Shown: in pieces, positions 9,515 through 18,157 of the stretch | Layout: each line of letters starts with the position of its first letter | Position numbering within the stretch: the stretch's first letter is position 1 | DNA from: Paulinella micropora | Lineage: Eukaryota; Cercozoa; Imbricatea; Euglyphida; Paulinellidae | NCBI GenBank assembly: GCA_019918135.1 | Contig: WBZZ01000515.1 | Coordinates: 145,001-209,000 of the forward strand | Length of the DNA: 64,000 nt | Reading direction: 5' to 3' | Program-made: the position numbers and the translations under genes | The notes under the pieces: model-generated | The model's input: the letters and a program-made list of their open reading frames with translations, nothing else | Told to the model about the DNA's origin: nothing | The model's database searches: none

Positions 9515-11163
9515 ACAGCTTTGTGGTCGGTATCAAGGTCTACCTCGTCGACGCCGAAGCTTGCCTCCTCCGCCAGCTCGGAAGAGACGCAGATGTAATC
9601 CAGTAGATGCCTTCGTCCACCTACATTTTCCTGCCTAGACCACCAATATTTGTCCCCCCGTGGTTGCAAAAACCCACTGAGATTGCGCAACCCCGTGGCA
9701 ACAAGCATCGCAGCCAGCAACTCACCATTCTCACTCCTAACCCCTCTACCCCTCTCATCTATCTCGCCAAAGAGGCCCACCACTCCCTCCTCCCGCGCTA
9801 TTCTGGCGGGCCCCAGCTTAGCATTAGCATCACCAACCGTAACCACATGACCTTTGGTGGCGAAGTAGGAGACGGCCGCCTGCCACGCCTCATAGGCTGC
9901 AATAGATTCCTCTCGTTGATTTTCTTGGGGGAAGTAGCCGTTGCCGACGAACACATCCGACGCCGTCGCGCTCCCAGACGACAGCCTCACCCACAATTGC
10001 TGTGGGTGTGGAACAGGCGCCTGTACAATGGTAGCGCACGGTGCCAGATAGTTGGCCACCAACGTCAAGACTCCCCCCAAGAGACGCGAGCCCGCACCAG
10101 TTGCAGCCGCTTTGCCGAGGACTGCGAAGCCGTCGACTTGGAGCTTCTCCACCTTCTGCGACGATAGGTTGTGCTCCTGGACTCCGACGATCACCCAGCC
10201 TCGCTCCTTGTAGTGCTCCGGCCATTCCCCAAAGCCTGGGCTATCCGCACCCACTTTGCCTTGCCAATTATGTGAGGCCACCCTCAGTGGGAAGCCTTTC
10301 ACAAATTGGGAAGAACGAAGCTGGTGCCGATGCCTGCGCTTCGGTTGAGCCCGCCTGGAGCACTCCGCCACCCTCCACGGCCCATCCTGCACCCTCCGCC
10401 CCAGCTCCTCCAGCTCCCGCATCCCGCCCCACTCCGCCAAGGGAGATTCACCGCTTGAGGCTTCGCCCTGGGGCTCGTCGACTTCCACGTCGAGCACCCA
10501 GTAGCCAAACCCCTGCTTGCGAAGCTCCCTCTGCATCTCTACATACTGGGCACCCCCCCGTGCAGCCCGCTGCTTCTCTCTTTCCCGGAAAGTCCTACCC
10601 GTCGCAACGTGAACCTTTCCCGTGAAGAACTTACGCTCCCGCAGCAGCCGCACCATCTTCTCCGCCTCCTCACAAGACGCACATTTAATCCGCAAATGTC
10701 GCCCACTACCTCTGCCCGCGAATTCCACCTCGACTTCCCCGAGACCGAGAATTCGGAGCTCTCGCGCCATGACCACTGTCTGAGAGACATGCGATAGCCC
10801 CCATACTATGCAACATCTCTTATCCAGCTCATTTCGTACCTTCCTCCGCCACCTCCTCGGTGGCGGTACCGCTTGCCACACGCCGTGACCAGACCTTTCC
10901 GGACGTGACTTCTCTTCCGAGGTTGGGGAGGGTGATCGAGATGCAGCAGGATTGCTGGCTCTACGTGATTCAGGTTGCCCGTCAGGTACGCGAGCACTCG
11001 ACCACCCCACCCCGGCCGAGTAGCCATCACCACCCGCAGGCGCACTCCCACGGGGAACGTCTAAACCTGAAGGATTACCGCCTTGACCCATAGGGCCAGC
11101 ACTAGCGGCCGCGTTCTTCGCATAAGAACCTGACATAAGTGGTATGTGACCCCGGTGCCGCAT
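9466..11163 (-). CDS. LINE N-terminal region and AP endonuclease
   Basis: A 565-residue open frame. Residues ~1-105 are Pro/Gly/Ser-rich. Residues ~110-205 contain a likely RNA-binding fold (RCCIVWGLSH, then LRIKCASCEEAEKMVRLL). Residues ~295-560 form an exonuclease/endonuclease/phosphatase domain with SHNWQG, a catalytic-Glu motif VQEHN, VGDANAKLG (Asp/Asn pair), DYICVS and terminal DTDHKAVW (Asp-His). These motifs correspond to the active site of AP-type LINE endonucleases that nick target DNA for reverse transcription. The frame ends just after the endonuclease because of a frameshift in a C-rich run, and the element continues at 9,514 in another frame. Confidence 0.85.
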   Translation of the reverse strand: MRHRGHIPLMSGSYAKNAAASAGPMGQGGNPSGLDVPRGSAPAGGDGYSAGVGWSSARVPDGQPESRRASNPAASRSPSPTSEEKSRPERSGHGVWQAVPPPRRWRRKVRNELDKRCCIVWGLSHVSQTVVMARELRILGLGEVEVEFAGRGSGRHLRIKCASCEEAEKMVRLLRERKFFTGKVHVATGRTFREREKQRAARGGAQYVEMQRELRKQGFGYWVLDVEVDEPQGEASSGESPLAEWGGMRELEELGRRVQDGPWRVAECSRRAQPKRRHRHQLRSSQFVKGFPLRVASHNWQGKVGADSPGFGEWPEHYKERGWVIVGVQEHNLSSQKVEKLQVDGFAVLGKAAATGAGSRLLGGVLTLVANYLAPCATIVQAPVPHPQQLWVRLSSGSATASDVFVGNGYFPQENQREESIAAYEAWQAAVSYFATKGHVVTVGDANAKLGPARIAREEGVVGLFGEIDERGRGVRSENGELLAAMLVATGLRNLSGFLQPRGDKYWWSRQENVGGRRHLLDYICVSSELAEEASFGVDEVDLDTDHKAVWAELVWGDSHLPKSR

Positions 11164-11204
11164 TGATCGAGTTGTAAACTCGATAAATGAGGACCCAGGT
11201 GGGG

Positions 11205-11790
11205 TTATTTAAAGCTCAACCCTTAAAAAGCATACGTGTACGTATGTATAGGAATACACACAAACACTCACCTGCATCCGTAAACAGGCACGAGGCAGGA
11301 CCCGCTGTGCATCATCGAGGTAGGTGTCGTGGCAAACCACCCTGCGTCCGATAAACGCTGCAAGTGAGTCATCTACCGAGAGCACAGAGTGACAGGCCCG
11401 TGCACGTGTACCCACCACCCCATAACCCTCCGCCAGAGCAACCCCATGGCATCCGCAGGATGAGCACGAAGAGTGCTGAGAGAGAGGGTGAGCCAGGAGC
11501 CCCGCTCCGGTCCGTCGTTACTTTGGTCATTTAGTCGTTTCAAGGCTTGTGGTAAGGTGTAGGGCCTCTCGCCTTCGTACAAACTCCGACCGACAGTAGT
11601 TTGGTTGACCATCCTTCGCGGTGACCCTCTGAACACAACCCCCTCCCCCAGTGCCCACCCCTTGTGATTCCAGAGGCCACCCCGAGCCAAGAGCCATGAG
11701 TATGATGAGCAACTCACATGAGTTACTCTCAGTAATTGGGGCCCGTCTCATAAATCAATGGAACGCTTATCGTGCGCCCCTCATAGGCTC
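11205..11790. repeat. Dispersed repeat family B, copy 1
   Basis: It starts near GGTTATTTAAAGCTCAACCC and runs to about 11,790. The segment from TCATCGAGGTAGGTGTCG (11,312) through GCGTCCGATAAACGCTGC, GACAGGCCCG and the terminal ATGAGCAACTCACATGAG region aligns with 12,450-12,920. Identity is high but broken by small indels. No coding frame is conserved between copies, so a non-coding transposon or SINE-like unit is likely. Confidence 0.75.
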
Positions 11791-11842
11791 AGCCCGCCCA
11801 TGTGAAAGCTAGGCCTCGTCCAAAGCAGAGCAAAGCAAAGCA

Positions 11843-11860
11843 ACAAAAAAAAAAAAAAAA

Positions 11861-11912
<52 letters not shown>
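11843..11912. repeat. (A)n(GA)n tract
   Basis: A poly(A) run joins a (GA)n run on the plus strand. It could be the tail of a retroposed sequence. Confidence 0.9.
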
Positions 11913-11920
<8 letters not shown>

Positions 11921-12184
11921 AGCGAGGCCGCCGTGGCTCGCCCGCAATCCAGCTGGGTGCACCTCGCCACAACCACTCATCGGCGTGAGCTCATAGCTGT
12001 GTGCGACATAGGTACAAGAGCAAGAGGAGAAACAGTGTGCCAGCGTGGATGTGTGGGTGAGGCAGTGCGGTGAGGCAAAGCAGCGATGCCAGTCGAATCC
12101 CTGGAGACGGAACCTAGCATCAAAAACATCGTATAAGTCTACCCCAGGCCTCCATCCACCGAGTGGTGAGCTCGATAAAAGAAG

Positions 12185-12960
12185 ACCCGAGTGGGGTTAT
12201 TTAAAGCTCAACCCTTAAAAAAGCATAAACATGTACGCCGCCAGGAACCCAACAACAATAACATAGCAGCCAGGAACCCAACAACAATAACATAGCAGCC
12301 AGGAACCCAACAACAATAACATAGCAGCCAGCAACCCAACAACAATAACATAGCAGCCAGGAACCCAACAACAATAACATAGCTTCCGTAACCAGCCTTC
12401 AGGAACCCGCCTCAGTTACCCGCCCCCGTAACCAGGCCAGAGACGTGACGTACTATGCATCATTGAGGTGTCGTGGCAAGCCACCCTGCGTCCGATAGAA
12501 GCTACAAAAGAGTCATCTACCGAGAACACTAAGTGACAGGCCCGGTCACATGCACCCAACACGTCCCGACCCTCCGCCAGAGCATCCCCATGGCATCCGC
12601 AAAGTGAGCACGAGGGGTTCTGGGAGAGAGGGTGAGTCAGGAGCCCCGCGTCCAGGCAGTCGCTACTGTGGCAGTTGAGTGATTTCAAGGCTTGTGGAAA
12701 TGTGTGGAGCCTGTCGCCTTCATACCCACTCATACCGACAGTAGTTTAGTTAACCAACCTGTCCAGTGACCCACTGAGCCCAACCCCCTCCCTCAGATAA
12801 CCCCCACCCCCCGCACCCCGAGTGATACCAGAGGCCACCCCGAGCCAAGAGCCGTGAGCGTGGTGAGAGAGCTTCTCTCAGTAAAAGTTTCCGTCTCATG
12901 AATCAGTGGAGCACTGATTATGTACCCCTCATAACAAGCTGCCAACGGCCCCAACCCCGC
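12185..12960. repeat. Dispersed repeat family B, copy 2, with internal tandem array
   Basis: It shares GGGTTATTTAAAGCTCAACC at its start with copy 1. A 29-bp unit (core GGAACCCAACAACAATAACA) is then repeated five times at 12,239-12,385. The body then matches copy 1 through about 12,920. The tandem array is absent from copy 1, so it expanded after the copies separated. Confidence 0.8.
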
Positions 12961-13001
12961 CGTGTGGCGGTGACACCCAACCATGTATTGGTGCCCCCCA
13001 A

Positions 13002-13002
<1 letters not shown>

Positions 13003-13046
<44 letters not shown>
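13003..13046. repeat. (AAT)n tract with adjacent LINE/SINE-tail-like end
   Basis: Fourteen AAT units are followed by ATAGTGTATCTCCTGCCAAT and CCATGTGCATCC. These weakly match the shared 3' end of the LINE and SINE elements, so a third truncated element probably spans 13,003-13,215 on the minus strand. Confidence 0.6.
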
Positions 13047-13047
<1 letters not shown>

Positions 13048-13221
13048 GTGTATCTCCTGCCAATTGCTGAGCCAAAAGGCCATGTGCATCCAGTCCTCCA
13101 TTCCATAAGGAAAGTCTCCACACCAATCGGTGGAATAAAGGAAGTGACGGCATAGAACATTACTCTAGGAGCTTTATACCAATCAGCCCATGGAAGGGAC
13201 CGATGGCCTATGTACTCCCTA

Positions 13222-13514
13222 ATAATAATAATAATAATAATAATAATAGTGCTTCTCTGTCAATGGCTGATGCATTTCTGCACATGCGCCTCCATCGTCT
13301 CACCCGTGAGGGGAGTACGAAGAATTGACGATAAGCTCTAATGACACCCCCGCAAAGGCAGTTCCAACACTTCCAGACGGACCGGTATGTTCAATGAAAA
13401 TACTGGTCCAGACGGATCGGTATGTTCAATGAAAATACTGGTGGCACCGACGGGAATCGAACTGGCGACAGGGCCCAGATGGTAGAACTTGACCACTGGG
13501 CTATCACGGTGTCC
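13222..13514 (-). mobile_element. tRNA-derived SINE, copy 2
   Basis: This has the same organisation as the copy at 5,455-5,735. A tRNA-like head sits at about 13,514-13,432 on the minus strand (box A region ATAGCCCAGTGG, box B GTTCGATTCC). It contains an internal ~40-bp duplication near 13,380-13,440 (CGGTATGTTCAATGAAAATA twice) and an (ATT)n tail at 13,248-13,222. Confidence 0.8.
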
Positions 13515-13515
<1 letters not shown>

Positions 13516-13612
<97 letters not shown>

Positions 13613-13625
13613 TAATAAGAATAGT
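13516..13625. repeat. (AAT)n microsatellite
   Basis: More than 30 AAT units with a few AGT/GAT variants abut the SINE head. Long Ile- or Asn-homopolymer frames through it are artefacts. Confidence 0.95.
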
Positions 13626-13675
13626 AATAACTTTCTGTGTGTGTCTCAAACACATACTCTCACTCTTCTCTCTCT

Positions 13676-13905
13676 GAAGTTAGTGATGGTCACTTCGAAG
13701 TTAGTGATGGTCACTTTGAGGTTAGAGTTTAGTGATGGTGTCTTCGAAGTTAGTGATGGTCACTTAGATGTTAGTGATGGTCGCTCGGAAGCCAGTGATG
13801 GTCACTTAAACGTTAGTGATGGTCACTTAGATGTTAGTGATGGTCACCTGAAAGTTAGTGATGGTCACTTAGATGTTAGTGATGGTCACTTTGAGGTTAG
13901 TCGCT
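13676..13905. repeat. 21-bp palindromic minisatellite
   Basis: About eleven units of AGTGATGGTCACT with linkers such as TTAGATGTT and TCGAAGTT. The array begins after a (TC)n-like stretch. Confidence 0.9.
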
Positions 13906-14097
13906 GGACATAACGGTACGCTAGCACACTCTAGCCTTTACGGATCAGGTAGACTCGAAAGCATACATACATAACGGTACGCTAGCGACCCTACCAGCCT
14001 CGAAACGCTGCACCGGTTGTTGTAGACTTTGGACACACTTTAACACGACTACTATTTTAAAGTGTTAAATTGTTCCCAAAGCCTTCCTCTCTCTCTC

Positions 14098-14333
14098 TCT
14101 TCGAAGTTAGTGATGGTCATTTGGAAGTTAGTGATGGTCACTTTGAGGTTAGAGGTTAGTGATGGTATCTTCGAAGTTAGTGATGGTAACTTAGCCGTTA
14201 GTGATGGTCACTCGGAATTCAGTGATGGTCACTTAACAGTTAGTGATGGTCACTTAACAGTTAGTCATGGTCACTTAACATTTAGTGATGGTCACTTAAC
14301 AGTTAGTGATGATCACTTAACAGTTAGTGATGG

Positions 14334-14340
<7 letters not shown>
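14098..14340. repeat. 21-bp palindromic minisatellite flanked by (TC)n
   Basis: Eleven units of the same core are preceded and followed by (TC)n. The array ends 30 bp before the acceptor of the exon at 14,371, so the pyrimidine tract may serve as its polypyrimidine tract. Confidence 0.9.
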
Positions 14341-14368
<28 letters not shown>

Positions 14369-14370
14369 AG

Positions 14371-14478
14371 GTTGGCGTGCCAGGCATCATGGACGCGTCT
14401 TTGAACAGGCACATAATCAATCAGTTGTATGATCTTGTCGCACTGCACTATTTTCCGTATGCCAACAAGAAATCGATA
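14371..14478 (+). CDS. Single internal exon of an unknown host protein
   Basis: A 108-bp segment is bounded by a strong polypyrimidine tract with CTCTAG before it and ATA/GTATGA after it. It is open in the frame starting at the first base (36 codons: VGVPGIMDASLNRHIINQL, then YDLVALHYFPYANKKSI). The hydrophobic/aromatic pattern is protein-like. No partner exons are certain. It might belong to the plus-strand gene with exons at 4,474-5,363, with the retroelement-rich stretch as a large intron. The family is not recognised. Confidence 0.45.
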
Positions 14479-14487
14479 GTATGATCT

Positions 14488-14497
14488 CTCTCTTGCG

Positions 14498-14543
<46 letters not shown>

Positions 14544-14562
14544 ATCTCTCTCTCTCTCTCTT

Positions 14563-14594
<32 letters not shown>

Positions 14595-14596
14595 CA
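14488..14596. repeat. (TC)n, (TTTC)n and (TA)n microsatellites
   Basis: Successive (TC)n, (TTTC)n, (TC)n and (TA)n tracts directly follow the donor of the preceding exon. Confidence 0.95.
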
Positions 14597-14639
14597 ATCT
14601 GTGCCTTACTCTTCCCACCTGTCAACAAGCACTCTTCTG

Positions 14640-14775
14640 CTGTGGTGATGGGCACTTACTATGTAGTGATGGGCACTTACTATGTAGTGATGGGCACTTA
14701 CTATGTAGTGATGGGCACTTACTATGTAGTGATGGGCACTTACTATGTAGTGATGTGCACTTACTATGTAGTGAT
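14640..14775. repeat. 21-bp palindromic minisatellite, GGGC subtype
   Basis: Six to seven near-perfect tandem units of AGTGATGGGCACT plus an ACTATGT-type linker. The same subtype occurs in reverse orientation at 3,180-3,400 and 4,316-4,440. Confidence 0.95.
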
Positions 14776-14804
14776 ACGTAATCTTCGACTAAAAAGAAAG
14801 TTAC

Positions 14805-15346
14805 CTTCCTTTGCAATTGCTGTCTTCTCTTTCTTGCCCGGCGGCACGTAATCTTCCTCCTCATCTTCTTCCTCGTCGTCTTCCTCGTCCGACGTCTCGG
14901 GCTGTTTCCCCTCCTTGCAAGAGCTACGTTGGACTCCTACAAGCACAACTAACTGCAGAGAAAAGACATAACAATAAGCGCGCAGGACTATTCTTTTTCT
15001 TGTTCCTCTTCAGTTACCTTTCTGCTTCTTCTTGGGTGGTGGTGGACGCTTCCCGCTGTTCTTGCGTTCCTCTCCACTTTCTTCCTTTCCACTTTCTTCC
15101 TCGTCTTTGCCTTTACACACTTTCTTCCTCTTCCTGGATTGCGGTTCAGATTTTTCGTCTTCTTCTTCGTCCGCGGCCTGCACTTGTTCTGACTGTAATT
15201 GGTCCCCTGGGTCATCTTCCTCCTCCTCCTGCTGCTTCTGTTTCTTTCGTGCTGGGGGCGTCCCTTGATCCTGGGAGGCTACAGTCGTGAGCTCCTCCTG
15301 GCGCCTTGCTTCGAATTTCGACAATACCCCTTTCTGTTTGAGTTGA

Positions 15347-15388
<42 letters not shown>

Positions 15389-15649
15389 CTTAGACAGAAA
15401 GGGGCAATCGTCACTACATACTAAGTGATTGGCACTAATGACATATATAGGGAGAGAGGGAGAGACCTTTTTCGGTTTTTGCCAGAGCAAGCGCATCCGC
15501 CAGAAGACAGTTGCGTTGATCATGTTGGCCGACCAGGGGCCCACACGGTTAAAGAAGAAATTATGCAACCGCGTGTAACGTCGCGTGATATCGTCAGGGG
15601 TCCCCCTTCTTGAGAACACTCGTAGCGTGTTGCACCCACCGGCTGTAAG
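14805..15649 (-). CDS. Three exons of a highly charged, probably nuclear host protein (partial)
   Basis: Minus-strand exons at 15,649-15,467, 15,333-15,018 and 14,936-14,805 are separated by AG/GT-bounded introns rich in (TC)n. Phases fit (codon boundary, then G+GA). The first exon reads TRRYTRLHNFFFNRVGPWSA followed by NMINATVFWRMRLLW, an aromatic stretch that looks like part of a folded domain. The second and third are Glu/Lys-rich with basic clusters (SRKRKKVCKGK, RPPPPKKKQKG) and an acidic run (DEEDDEEEDEEEDY), the usual look of a nuclear or chromatin protein tail. The acceptor of the third exon is the least certain choice, because a nearer CAG would give a stop. The gene's upstream part would lie at or beyond the AT-rich block that begins near 15,770, so that insertion may have separated it from its 5' exons. 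The family is not recognised. Confidence 0.55.
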
Positions 15650-15696
15650 CTACACAGTACAAAAGAGAGAGAAAGAAAAGCAGCATAGTAAGTGGA

Positions 15697-15757
<61 letters not shown>
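15697..15757. repeat. (TA)n microsatellite at the left edge of the AT-rich block
   Basis: About 30 TA units separate the host exon at 15,467-15,649 from foreign AT-rich sequence. TA-rich or simple-repeat DNA is a plausible integration site. Confidence 0.95.
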
Positions 15758-15762
<5 letters not shown>

Positions 15763-15865
15763 CGTAAATACAGGGTTAAACGGCTCTAACGGCCTAAAAA
15801 AGGGGTCGCAGATATACAAACAAACAAAAAAACAACCTTAAACGGCTTAAAACCTTAAAAAACAG

Positions 15866-15883
15866 TGTGCCCCGCGGGGCACA
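15866..15883. other. Perfect 18-bp palindrome (candidate resolvase/telomere site)
   Basis: TGTGCCCCGCGGGGCACA is a perfect inverted repeat in a very AT-rich context, about 100 bp inside the element's left edge. One half-site, TGTGCCCCG, recurs at 15,946-15,954. Telomere resolvases act on palindromic joined-telomere sites, and the element encodes such an enzyme about 600 bp away. The link is inference. Confidence 0.6.
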
Positions 15884-15965
15884 TATACAAAAAAAAAACA
15901 GTCTAATATTTTAAAGCTTAACTGTCTTTAATGCCTCTTCGTGTGTGTGCCCCGCCATAATTAAT

Positions 15966-16341
15966 TTATCCATTTTGTCTAATGTCTCTTTTTTTTGCGG
16001 TCAGTCCTCTTGCCCCTCCGTTTCTTATCCATTTACAATATTTTTTAAATTCGGTGTCGGTTCGTTGTCGTTTCTGTCGTCGTTGTTCCTCGTGTTTGTC
16101 GTGTTCTCGTTTTCGCTGTGCTTGTTGTTTTCGTGTTTCCCAGGCTTGTCGCATTATTTCGATTGTCTTTTTTTTTCTTCTGTAATGCTTCAATTTTCTT
16201 TTGTGTTGCTCCGTGCTTGCCGTTCAGTAATAAAATTTCGGCTTCAATGTCTTCAACGGTGGTGGCCTTCTTGCTCTTCATTACTCGTGCCTCTATCGCC
16301 TCGGCCTCGTCCATTGTCTGGACAAAAAAACACAAAAACAA
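15966..16341 (-). pseudogene. Coiled-coil protein locus of the AT-rich element
   Basis: Minus-strand frames beginning near 16,310 encode a Lys/Glu-rich helix (AEAIEARVMKSKKATTVEDI) and a very basic continuation (RQAWETRKQQAQRKREHDKH). Together they suggest a small coiled-coil, nucleic-acid-binding protein. The locus looks broken about once. I do not recognise the family. It lies directly downstream of the resolvase locus on the same strand and may be its distal partner. Confidence 0.45.
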
Positions 16342-16446
16342 AATTTACGATTTTTGGTTTTTCTGTGTGTCTCGTTTTCCTTCTTTTCGTCTTTTGTGGA
16401 TTTCTTACAAAATCGCATTATCGGTTCTTCGTCCGTTGTTGCCGTG

Positions 16447-17699
16447 CTAATTGTCGCTAATGTTTTTTTGCTGGTGTATCGGCCCGCACTTAAAAAAAAC
16501 AAATTGATATAGTTTATTTTTTTCTGGTTGCTTCTTTAATCGCTCACTTCGTCTTAAAATTGGTTCTTCGTTGTTCTTCTTTCTTGGTTTCGTTTTGCCC
16601 GCTTCGTGCGGTTGTTTGCCTTTGGCTATATCATTTATGAATTTTGCTTTTATACTTCCTACCCTCGCATATTCTCTAATATTTCTGTTGCTTATATTCA
16701 GCTTTCTGTCTTTCATTGCTTTGATAATCGCTAAGACATCTATAACATCTTTCGGCAGATTAGCATTCAGCCCTGCGACTTTGTCTTCTAAATTGTTTAT
16801 TTTGTTTTCTAATTTGTCCAGGGCTTGCCGTGCTTGTGGTTCGGTTGCTATTGCGGGGGTTCGTGCTCTAAAACCTTACTTAGAAAAATACTTCTGTCCA
16901 TATTCGCTGGGGCATATTCTCTATTAGCTAAGGCCCCGTAGATTTTGCGGGCTAAATGACTGCTCGCTTTTTCGTCGTTGAATAATTCCCGCATTCGTTT
17001 TGCTATTCTCGCATCATATTTATTTGTTAAGGCTTGGTTCGTTTTTTCTTTGTCTTCGTCTGTCAGTGTCTCCCGCACTGCTTGCCAGGCCGTCCGCATA
17101 TCGTTATATGAAATATGAATTAAGGGTATTTCAATATTAGATATTGCACCCTTTTTGTCTTTTGCTACTTTGTCTATTACTATGTAATTTTTCTGTTCCT
17201 TGGCCTCGGGTGGTGTGCCCGTAATCCTTAAAACTTCAATAAGCCGTCGGCCCGTGGCTAATTGTAATAAAATAATTAAGTCAGTCATTTTTTTAGACTT
17301 GTTCAGGGTATCCATAATTTTAAAAACGGTCGCGGGTTCATAATTCTTAATCTCCTTTAAATTCTTGTTTCGCTGTTTAATTTGTGTTGTTGCCTTTTTG
17401 GTTCGTTCTTCATCTGTTAATTTTAATTCTTTGTTTATTTCGTCCTCTTTGGTTGGGTGCTGTTCCTTAAAAGCCTTTCTAAGTCTCGTTAAATAACTGT
17501 CTTTCGTATTTACTTTTTCAATATGTTGAAGTGTGCTTAAAGTCCATTTTAAATTTTTTTAATATGTTTGATTGCCCCCTTTTTGCTTTATAAGGTCTAT
17601 CAGCAATGTTATGAGGCTATCAGAATAATTTTTAGTGATTGCCCGTATGTTGTCTTTAAGGTCCTCAGGGTCCTTATAGTCGATTGTTTTGAAATCCAT
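16447..17699 (-). pseudogene. Telomere resolvase (protelomerase)-like tyrosine recombinase, broken
   Basis: The locus starts at a methionine (17,699) just behind a conserved promoter block. The best-preserved part, 17,315-16,848, contains the core of a tyrosine recombinase: TGRRLIEVLRI (first catalytic Arg), a Lys-rich beta-hairpin region, and SSHLARKIYGALA (His-x-x-Arg). MDRSIFLSKVLEH follows with the second His. The Arg-Lys-Ile-Tyr continuation and the R-S-x-x-x-S-K-x-L-x-H spacing match what I recall of phage and spirochaete telomere resolvases better than XerD-type integrases. A downstream part is basic and coiled (RRSERLKKQPEKNK). Telomere resolvases cut a palindrome and rejoin it as two hairpins, maintaining linear covalently closed replicons. 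About two or three breaks are visible, so this copy is dead. Alternative: a Crypton-like or other tyrosine recombinase. Confidence 0.6.
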
Positions 17700-17775
17700 T
17701 TTTTACCGTGCCCGTTTTCCTCCGTGTCTATATATAATGTCTATATATTTTATGTTTAGATATAAATAAAAAAAA
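17700..17775 (-). promoter_or_regulatory. Conserved upstream block of the resolvase locus (twin 1)
   Basis: Directly upstream of the methionine at 17,699 lies a ~75-bp block containing TATATATAGACACGGAGGAA and GGCACGG-type words. It is nearly identical to the block upstream of the gene starting at 18,067. Such conservation in AT-rich intergenic DNA argues for a shared late- or early-type promoter. Confidence 0.65.
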
Positions 17776-17794
17776 ATTAATTAATTGATTTTGC

Positions 17795-18067
17795 TTATAA
17801 GTGCCGTTTTTTAATTGGTTCAATGATATCAGATATTTCATCTAATTTCTCATTTAACCACGGGTAGCCCTTTTTATGGTTTTCTGTTGCTGTGTCTATA
17901 ATTTCGTTTACTGTTGTAATATCTTTATGTAATTCTGCCGTCTCCTTTATCTCGTTTTGCTTCTTTAAGTCTCGTAAAGTCATTTTTAAGCCCTGTATCA
18001 TGGTTTCATCTTGTTTCAATTTCATACTGTAAATGAAGAAATAATTATTATCTTCTAAGCCTTCCAT
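17795..18067 (-). CDS. Small unknown protein of the AT-rich element (90 aa)
   Basis: An open frame of 90 codons, helical and charged throughout (QDETMIQGLKMTLRDLKKQ, IIDTATENHKKGYPW), without cysteines or membrane segments. It starts immediately after the twin promoter block at 18,068-18,142, which supports the start. A small coiled-coil protein, perhaps a regulator, would fit, but I do not recognise it. Confidence 0.6.
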   Translation of the reverse strand: MEGLEDNNYFFIYSMKLKQDETMIQGLKMTLRDLKKQNEIKETAELHKDITTVNEIIDTATENHKKGYPWLNEKLDEISDIIEPIKKRHL

Positions 18068-18142
18068 TTTTTGCCGTGCCTCTTTTCCTCCGTGTCTATA
18101 TATAATGTTTATATATTTTATGTTTAGATATATATAAATAAA
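18068..18142 (-). promoter_or_regulatory. Conserved upstream block (twin 2)
   Basis: It differs from the 17,700-17,775 block at only a few positions. It keeps the TATA-like TATATATAGACACGGAGGAA core and the spacing of about 50 bp from TATA to ATG. Confidence 0.65.
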
Positions 18143-18157
18143 AAAATATTATATTAA

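Larger units (their letters stand above)
6194..11165 (-). mobile_element. Degenerate LINE with APE endonuclease and reverse transcriptase
   Basis: The element runs on the minus strand from about 11,165 (first methionine of its reading frame) to 6,258, with an (ATT)n tail at 6,257-6,194. Order of parts is a basic N-terminal region with an RRM-like fold, apurinic-type endonuclease, linker, reverse transcriptase, and a C-terminal region with a Cys/His cluster. Everything appears to have been one long ORF. Three frame changes (about 9,470-9,510, near 8,990 and near 7,590) make this copy inactive. No RNase H domain is evident. The clade is uncertain: the architecture fits RTE/Tad/Jockey-like APE LINEs. 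The exact 5' end is not marked by a visible target-site duplication. Confidence 0.85.

Noticed and set aside
11781-11996. Ser-Leu and Arg-Glu repeat ORFs
   Set aside because: They derive from the (A)n(GA)n tract.
13338-13913. Poly-Asn/poly-Ile proteins
   Set aside because: Translation of (AAT)n and the 21-bp minisatellite.
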